Source: Spirochaetaceae bacterium (GTDB lineage Bacteria > Spirochaetota > Spirochaetia > SZUA-6 > Bin103). From it: DNA of 30,858 bases. The number at the start of each line of letters is the position of its first letter. The stretch's first letter is position 1. Positions 23,576 to 30,858 of the stretch are shown here, piece by piece. The translations under genes and the position numbers were made by a program. The stretch is taken from contig JAPPKD010000139.1 in NCBI GenBank assembly GCA_028820215.1, positions 1 to 30,858 of the forward strand. The letters are read 5' to 3'. The notes beneath the pieces were generated by a model. That model ran no database searches, was not told where the DNA came from, and saw only the letters and a program-made list of their open reading frames with translations.

Positions 23576-25311
23576 GCCGCCGCCTCCTGGCGATAGCGGA
23601 TCGACAGCTCCAGCTCGCGCAGGTACACGGCCGGCTGCACCTGATGGTTCTTGTGCGTCAATTCGATGGTGAACACGTTGACTCCCTGCCGCGGGACGCG
23701 GCGGCGCAGATCATAGATCAGATCGACGAAGGCGCTGTTGGGGCCGGTCGGCGCCCCCGGCCGCAGGGTCGGGGCGTCGAGCAGCCGGTCGATGGCCTCG
23801 CCGTTGATCTGCACGGCCAGAGTGTCCATCGGCGTCAGGTTCACCAGCAACAGGTGCAGGCGTACCTCCGCCAGCTCGGCGGCCGGGACCTCGGCCAGCG
23901 TGTCGCCTACCTTGAGGCGGAGGTCGACCGGCTCGCCCTCCGCCAGCACCAGCGGCAGCGACGCCGGCTGCGCCAGGTGCGCGTGCGGGTGTCCGACGCC
24001 GACGCCGGGGATCTCGAAGTCCAGGCAATACAGCTTGTCGCGGCGCGCCAGCGCTTCGGCCGAGCGCCCGTCGCGCAGGATCGCTCCGTCCAGGTGGCGG
24101 CCGTGGCGGGCAACCTGGTCCCACAGGTTGAACACGTAGATGCCGTCGGCCCCGTCCAGGTAGGCGTTGGCCGCAAGCGCGCGCCACAGGTTGACCGGCA
24201 TCCCCTCCAGCACGCCGCGCTTGCCTTCGCGGTTGTGCCGGCTGTCCTTGAGCACGCGGTAGTCGGCATCCGACTCCGTCCCCTCGGGGTCCGGCAGGCG
24301 GTCCTCGTCCTGCAGCGCTCGCGTCTGTTCCCAGGTCTGGTTGGGCATCACCGTGTCGACGCCGGCGAGCATCTGGCAGCGTGTGCCGCGGCTGACGGCG
24401 GCCAGCGGACGCAGGTCGGTCTCGAACTTGTTGGTGCGCGTGGGACTGGGGATCAGCACGTCCAGCAGGCCGTCGCGGACCCAGGTCTCCACGTCGAGGC
24501 CGACGGCGTCGCAACCGGCCAGGCCGGTGGGGCAGCGCGCCGCCACGCCCAGGTGCCGGCCGCGCTGGCGTCCGGCCTCGTCCAGCACCTCGCGCACCTC
24601 GCGCACGAAGGCGGTCATGAGGGGGCGGCCGGCGGCGACCCGGGCGGGGTGGAAGAAGAACGGGTTGCGCATGAAGTCGAGCTCCACCCCGTCGACCTCG
24701 AAGCGGGAAGCGATGTCGCTGATGATCCCCACCCACCACGCCCTGACCTCGGCATGGGCGTAGTCGAGCAGGTCGGCGGAGAACACGCTGCCCGGCCAGT
24801 TCGCGCCGATGCGGCACTCCGGATGGCGGCGCCAGAACTCCGAGGTGAGGGGGCTGTCATCCGCGCCGCGCTGGTGGTTCCAGAGCTGGTCGGGATGGGG
24901 TATGCCGAAGTCGGGCTCTGCCGGCGGCGGGAAGGCGAAGTGGCCGTCGTTCATGCGCAGCGATGCGTACAGGTGCATCCCGTGCCGGTGGCAGCGCTCG
25001 CACACCAGCGCCAGCGGCTCCCGGCCAGCGGCGCGCAGGCTGCGCAGCGTGGTGTGCGCCATCCACTCCTGCACGGTCGGGAACACCTGCTGCCCGATGT
25101 CCAGGTCCTCGGCCACGCCGGAGCCGTACCAGAAGCGGGTGTTGCCGGCGCCCCAGCACAAGAGGTCGGCGCCGGCCATGCGGTCCACGGCGGCGCGCAG
25201 GAACCCTTCAGCGCTCAGCGGCACCTGCCGGTACTGCCAGAGCGATGCGCCGTCGTCGTTGACGGCCACCCGGTAGCGGCGCCCGACCCCGTTTGAGGCG
25301 GCGTCTGCCAC
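23572..25311 (-). CDS. TIM-barrel-like putative glycosyl hydrolase, family not recognised
   Basis: A protein of about 579 residues that I cannot place in a named family with certainty. The middle part reads like an (alpha/beta)8 barrel: LALVCERCHRHGMHLYASLRMND (~90-112), AEVRAWWVGIISDIASRF, then VDGVELDFMRNPFFF (~215-230), where DGVELDF resembles the acid-bearing strand of GHL10-type hydrolases. The C-terminal ~130 residues (PVDLRLKVGDTL, VHLLLVNLTPMDTLAVQINGE pattern) look like a beta-sandwich. No signal peptide. The start is uncertain: GTG at 25311 lies 8 nt after the Asp-box gene stop but has no Shine-Dalgarno motif; a GTG at 25269 is the next option. The open frame further upstream overlaps the same-strand Asp-box gene and is not coding. 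Its stop overlaps the next start (GTGA). Confidence 0.66.
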   Translation of the reverse strand: MADAASNGVGRRYRVAVNDDGASLWQYRQVPLSAEGFLRAAVDRMAGADLLCWGAGNTRFWYGSGVAEDLDIGQQVFPTVQEWMAHTTLRSLRAAGREPLALVCERCHRHGMHLYASLRMNDGHFAFPPPAEPDFGIPHPDQLWNHQRGADDSPLTSEFWRRHPECRIGANWPGSVFSADLLDYAHAEVRAWWVGIISDIASRFEVDGVELDFMRNPFFFHPARVAAGRPLMTAFVREVREVLDEAGRQRGRHLGVAARCPTGLAGCDAVGLDVETWVRDGLLDVLIPSPTRTNKFETDLRPLAAVSRGTRCQMLAGVDTVMPNQTWEQTRALQDEDRLPDPEGTESDADYRVLKDSRHNREGKRGVLEGMPVNLWRALAANAYLDGADGIYVFNLWDQVARHGRHLDGAILRDGRSAEALARRDKLYCLDFEIPGVGVGHPHAHLAQPASLPLVLAEGEPVDLRLKVGDTLAEVPAAELAEVRLHLLLVNLTPMDTLAVQINGEAIDRLLDAPTLRPGAPTGPNSAFVDLIYDLRRRVPRQGVNVFTIELTHKNHQVQPAVYLRELELSIRYRQEAAA

Positions 25312-25319
25312 GCTGCGGC

Positions 25320-26478
25320 TCAGTCGAGCGAGAACAGCGCCGCTTCGATGTAGCGTACGGTGTCGTCTGGATCGCCCCAGTAGTAGACGCTGATGATGCG
25401 GCCGTCGGCGAGCTGGACCGTGCACGGCTCGCCGATGTCGGAGTAGGTGTCCTCGAACACCGAACCGTCGTGCGCCCACGCCTGCAACATCGGGCGCGAG
25501 CCGGGGATGTGCTCGCCGTCGCGCACCGACCACCCTTCGTGGTCGCTCCAGGTGCGCCCGTCGTCGTCGCTCACCGCCACCCGCATGCTGGGGATGTGGC
25601 GGTCGCTCCAGGTGAACAGCAGGCGTCCGTCCTGGAGGCGGATGGTGCTGGTGGCGGAGCCGGTAATCCGGAACGGCAGCGACTCCAGCTCGCTCCAGGT
25701 GCGCCCGGCGTCCTGCGATCGGGCAAGCCACGCGTTCACTTCCCGCGCTTCGCGGCCGTCGGGCAGGTCGATGAACTCCTCCGAGTGCATGACCGCCAGG
25801 ATCTCTCCGTCCGGCAGGGGCACCAGCGATGCCTGGTGGTAGCGCCGCCGCCCGCGCGGGTCGAGGGCCACGATCGAGCCGTCGCCCCAGGTCGCCCCGC
25901 GGTCGTGCGAGCGCACCACGCTCTGCGGATGCTGCTGCGGCGCCGCGGGATCGGAGCCCAGGCTGCCGCACAGGGGCGCCAGCAGGGTGCCGTCGGCCAG
26001 CTCGATCATCGGCGCGTGAATGGCCGAGTGGCTGAGCGGCGACGGGATCAGCGGCGTGGGCTCATCCCAGGTCCGTCCGCCATCGCGTGATCGGCGCGCG
26101 AAGTCGATGTAGCTCCGTTCCGCGCTCCAGCCGGCGCCGTCCTGCAGGGTGGCCGTCTTCGGCTGCGTCTGCAGGACGTTGAGGGCGTAGATGAACAGCA
26201 CCAGGTCGCCGCTGGCGGCGCTCACCGAGCACTGCTCCATGGGGAAGGTGTCGGTGAGCTGCTGGTAGCCTGACAGCGGCCACGTGCGGCCGCCGTCGGT
26301 CGAGCGGATCAGCGATCCGCGGCACCGTGGCTCGCTGTGGTTGTGACCGGCGCCCTTCTCGGGAGGCCCGTAGCGGGCCTCCCGGAACGACACCAGCAGG
26401 TCGCCGTCGGGCAGACGTGCGATCTCCGGGAACGCGGCGTTCCACTCAGGGTCTCGATACACGGTGATGTGTTGCAGA

Positions 26479-26489
<11 letters not shown>
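25320..26489 (-). CDS. Asp-box (BNR/sialidase-fold) protein
   Basis: A 389-residue six-bladed propeller protein with five clear Asp boxes of the form SxDxGxTW: STDGGRTW, SRDGGRTW, SHDRGATW, SQDAGRTW and SDDDGRTW. This is the sialidase/neuraminidase fold, exo-acting on terminal sugars in known members. The RIP motif that supplies the first sialic-acid-binding Arg is not seen; the equivalent place reads AAFPEIARLPDGDLL. A true sialidase activity is therefore uncertain, and another uronic or deoxy-sugar substrate is possible. It has no signal peptide, unlike most secreted sialidases. ATG at 26489 has GGAGG at 26496-26500 and overlaps the OppF-type gene by 11 nt. Confidence 0.8.
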
Positions 26490-28555
<2,066 letters not shown>

Positions 28556-28558
28556 CCA

Positions 28559-29734
28559 TCAGTTGTACGGGTCCGCGGCGTCGCGCAGCCCGTCTCCGAG
28601 GAAGTTGAAGGCGGCCACGTTGAGGATGATCGCCAGTCCCGGCAGCATGATCCAGGTCGACAGCAGGATGGCGTTGAGGTTCTGCGCCTCGTTGATCAGC
28701 AGGCCCCAACTGGTTTGGGGCGGCCTGATCCCCAGACCTAGGAAGCTGAGCGCGCTCTCGGCCAGGATCATCCCCGGCAGGGCGATGGTGCTGACCACGA
28801 TCAGGTGGCTCATCACGTTGGGCACCACGTGCTTGGCCATGATGAAGCGGGAGTCGGCGCCTCCCGCGACGGAGGCGCGTATGTAGTCGCGCTCGCGGAT
28901 GCTCAGCACCATGCCACGGATCTGGCGCGCCAGCCCGGTCCAGCCGACCAGCCCCAGCACCCCAACGATGCCGGCGTATCTCCAAGTGGAGGGCCAGTCG
29001 AGGGGCAGGATGGCGGCCAGTGCCAGCAACAACGGCAACGTGGGAATGGAGCTGAGCATTTCGATGAGGCGCTGGATGAGCATGTCCGTGCGGCCGCCGT
29101 AGTACCCGGAGATGGAGCCGATGATCACGCCGAGCAGGGTGCTCAGAGCCACGCCGAACACGCCCACGCTCAGAGTGATGCGTCCGCCGTAGATGATGCG
29201 ACTCAGCATGTCGCGGCCGCGGTAGTCGGTGCCCAGCAGGTTGATGTGGGCGCCCTCGCCGTCGACACCGAACAGCTTGGTGCGCAGGCGCTGCGCGCCG
29301 ATGCCGAACTGGGCGCGCGGCCGCTTGACGAAGAAGCGGATCGGGTGGCGGGCTGATTCATCCCGTTCATAGACGAGCTGGAAGTCCTGGTTGACGGCCT
29401 GTTTCGTGCCGTACACGAACGGCCGCTGCAGCCGGCCGTCGCCATCGAAGAACTGGATCGGCTGCGGCCGCATGTACACGCGCTCCGAGGACTCGGCCGG
29501 CGGATACGGCGCGAAGAAGCCGGCGAAGATGCAGACCGTGTAGCTCAGCGTCAGGAACGCAAGCGCCGCGAGCGCCAGCTTGTGCTTGCGGAACTTCCGC
29601 CACGCTAAGGTGCGCCCGGTCACTCTTCGAGTGCGGTGTGCTCCGCTCACGCGACGCGTGCGTCCCGCGGGCGTCGGCTCCGCCGTCCGCGGCCCCGTCG
29701 CTATCGCCGGCGTTCCCGGCACGGCGCCCTTCAT
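28559..29734 (-). CDS. OppC-type ABC permease with N-terminal extension and large insert
   Basis: A 391-residue permease, longer than the ~300 residues usual for OppC/DppC. It has an Arg/Thr-rich cytoplasmic N-terminus of ~45 residues with a short repeat (RTRRVSG, RTRRVTG) before WRKFRKHKLALAALAFL. After the first membrane segment there is an extra periplasmic insert of ~85 residues (from APYPPAESSERVY to FGVDGEGAHINLLGTDYRGRD). The canonical GTDYRGRDMLSR motif follows, then the remaining membrane segments and the EAA loop RASVAGGADSRFIMAKHVVPNV. Similar long inserts occur in some oligosaccharide Opp-type importers, as far as I recall. ATG at 29734 directly follows the OppB stop TAG. Confidence 0.88.
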   Translation of the reverse strand: MKGAVPGTPAIATGPRTAEPTPAGRTRRVSGAHRTRRVTGRTLAWRKFRKHKLALAALAFLTLSYTVCIFAGFFAPYPPAESSERVYMRPQPIQFFDGDGRLQRPFVYGTKQAVNQDFQLVYERDESARHPIRFFVKRPRAQFGIGAQRLRTKLFGVDGEGAHINLLGTDYRGRDMLSRIIYGGRITLSVGVFGVALSTLLGVIIGSISGYYGGRTDMLIQRLIEMLSSIPTLPLLLALAAILPLDWPSTWRYAGIVGVLGLVGWTGLARQIRGMVLSIRERDYIRASVAGGADSRFIMAKHVVPNVMSHLIVVSTIALPGMILAESALSFLGLGIRPPQTSWGLLINEAQNLNAILLSTWIMLPGLAIILNVAAFNFLGDGLRDAADPYN

Positions 29735-30739
29735 CTACTCGAATCTGACCGTGGGGTCGAGCCACGCCAGTACGATGTCGGCCAGCAGGGTACCAACCTG
29801 CAGCAGCATAGTCGCCATGAGCAGGAACGTGCCGGCCACGTAGCTGTCCTGATGGATCAGTGCGGTGTAGAACATCAAACCGACGGTGGGGAGCCCCAGC
29901 ACGATGCTCAGGATGGTGTCGCCCGAGAGCAATTCGGAGAACGTATTGCTCATCCCCATCACCCACGGATGCAGGGCGTTTCTGAGAGCGTGCCGGTACA
30001 CGACTAGGTTCTCCGGCAGCCCTTTGGCGCGCGCAGTCTGCACGTAGGGCTGGTTGAGCTTGTCCAGCAGGTTGCCGCGGATGATGCGCATCCCGGCGCC
30101 GGCGCCGGTAACCAAGCCGACGGCCAGTGGAATACTGAGGTGCTTCAGCAGGTCGACCACCTTGCCCCAGCTCCACGGGGCGTTGACGTAATCGGACGAG
30201 AACAGGCCGCCCACCTGTTCGTTGAACACGAACACCATGACCGTCATGAAGATCAGCGCCAGGAAGAAGCCGGGCGTCGCCATTCCCAGAAAGGCCACGA
30301 CGTTCGCGACGTAGTCGAACAGCGAGTACTGGTGGCGGGCGGAGTAGATCCCCAGCGTGAAGCTGGCGGTCAGGCCTAACGTCATGCCGAGCAGGCTGAT
30401 GACCACCGTCCAGCCTACACGCTCCAGGATCAGCGTATGCACCGGGCGCGCCACCTGGAACGAGTAGCCGAAGTCGCCGCGGGTGACGATGTTGAACATC
30501 CAGGAGGCGTAGCGCGCCAGGACCGGGCGGTCCAATCCGTACTGCACCCTCAATTCCCCTAGCGCTGCGAGCTGTGCCTCCTTCTCCTGCTCCGTCATGT
30601 TCAGGTTCGAGCGGATGCTCGACTCGTAGACGCTGACGAAGTCGCCGGCCGGTAAATCGATCACCAGAAAGCAGAGGAACGACAGCACCACGGTCACTGG
30701 CAGCATGTAGATCAGACGCCGGACGATGTAGCGCGCCAT
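29735..30739 (-). CDS. OppB-type ABC permease
   Basis: A 334-residue permease beginning MARYIVRRLIYMLPVTVVLSFLCFLVIDL, the standard OppB/DppB N-terminus with membrane segment 1 at residues ~10-30. LGELRVQYGLDRPVLARYASWM and GDFGYSFQVARPV are the usual periplasmic blocks. The EAA loop is RAKGLPENLVVYRHALRNALHP. The C-terminus DIVLAWLDPTVRFE matches the family's LADPRIRY-like end. It is the first gene of the nine-gene leftward operon in this window. There is no good binding site before ATG 30739 and the sequence upstream is unreliable. The matching binding-protein gene would be expected beyond the contig end. Confidence 0.92.
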   Translation of the reverse strand: MARYIVRRLIYMLPVTVVLSFLCFLVIDLPAGDFVSVYESSIRSNLNMTEQEKEAQLAALGELRVQYGLDRPVLARYASWMFNIVTRGDFGYSFQVARPVHTLILERVGWTVVISLLGMTLGLTASFTLGIYSARHQYSLFDYVANVVAFLGMATPGFFLALIFMTVMVFVFNEQVGGLFSSDYVNAPWSWGKVVDLLKHLSIPLAVGLVTGAGAGMRIIRGNLLDKLNQPYVQTARAKGLPENLVVYRHALRNALHPWVMGMSNTFSELLSGDTILSIVLGLPTVGLMFYTALIHQDSYVAGTFLLMATMLLQVGTLLADIVLAWLDPTVRFE

Positions 30740-30753
30740 GGTATGTCAGAAGC

Positions 30754-30858
30754 GGGGGGGGGGCAAAACCCCCCCCCCCCCAATACGCAACAACAAAAGG
30801 GTTATTTTTTTAGAAAACCAGCCACAAAAGCCAAACGGTTTTTTTTTAACAACAAAGG
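30754..30858. other. homopolymer-rich contig-end tail, probably artefact
   Basis: The last 105 bases contain runs of 10 G (30754-30763), 13 C (30769-30781), 7 T (30805-30811) and 9 T (30839-30847) plus A-rich spacers. The composition is AT-rich and low in complexity, unlike the rest of the window. No gene, promoter or terminator should be read into it. Confidence 0.75.

Noticed and set aside
23644..25296. Long plus-strand open frame opposite the barrel hydrolase
   Set aside because: Composition is typical of a shadow frame, and the minus-strand protein has coherent domain patterns and coupled start and stop codons.
28701..28730. Inverted repeat GCCCCAA...TTGGGGC considered as a terminator
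   Set aside because: It lies inside conserved OppC coding sequence (the RPPQTSWGLL region) and has no U-run.
30754..30858. G/C runs and T runs considered as a terminator or slippery regulatory tract
   Set aside because: Position at the very end, abrupt composition change and multiple homopolymers fit an artefact better.

Overview
The window is about 30.9 kb of very GC-rich bacterial DNA. It is densely coding and arranged as short, tightly coupled operons. Most genes serve carbohydrate uptake and processing: three ABC importers, about eight predicted glycan-active enzymes, one Gfo/Idh/MocA oxidoreductase and one amidohydrolase. I see no rRNA, tRNA, CRISPR array, phage gene or transposase. The solute-binding proteins (Sec signal peptide, no lipobox) and the LplABC-type transporter fit a GC-rich, host- or polymer-associated bacterium. 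A spirochaete-like metagenome-assembled genome is my best guess, but no marker gene confirms it. The last ~105 bases are homopolymer-rich, unlike everything before them, and look like assembly or sequencing junk at a contig end.

Region 1 (1-593): an ArsI/CadI-type metalloenzyme gene, probably unrelated to the rest. Region 2 (627-13230): a divergent glycan locus. Leftward run a GH88-like unsaturated uronyl hydrolase and a GH67-like (alpha-glucuronidase superfamily) enzyme. Rightward run a 926-residue double beta-propeller protein, an LplC-type permease, an LplA-type binding protein, an LplB-type permease and a second GH67-like enzyme closely related to the first. The locus is therefore bracketed by two inverted paralogues.

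Region 3 (13235-19557): leftward, a GH43/GH32-like propeller protein followed by an orphan Phd/YefM-like antitoxin. Rightward, a CUT1 sugar importer (binding protein plus two permeases) whose last gene is a NamZ-like (DUF1343/GH171) exo-N-acetylmuramidase without a signal peptide. This suggests import and cytoplasmic breakdown of peptidoglycan glycans or a similar amino-sugar oligomer. Region 4 (19576-20169): a HicA/HicB toxin-antitoxin pair with a possible leaderless promoter.

Region 5 (20332-30739): one leftward operon of nine genes. It encodes OppBCDF-type importer subunits, then an Asp-box (sialidase-fold) protein, an unassigned TIM-barrel-like hydrolase, a GH43/GH130-like propeller enzyme, a COG3964-like amidohydrolase that seems to have lost several metal ligands, and a Gfo/Idh/MocA dehydrogenase. 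Many junctions are 4-nt GTGA or other short overlaps, so co-translation is likely. The binding protein of this transporter would lie beyond the right contig end.

Common theme: none of the predicted hydrolases has a signal peptide, so the organism appears to import oligosaccharides and degrade them inside. Neither the Lpl-type nor the CUT1 importer has an ATPase gene here, so a shared MsmX-like ATPase encoded elsewhere is expected. The most unusual sequence features are a palindromic element read in frame inside the GH88-like gene, strong stem-loops between binding-protein and permease genes in two separate operons, and the degenerate amidohydrolase.
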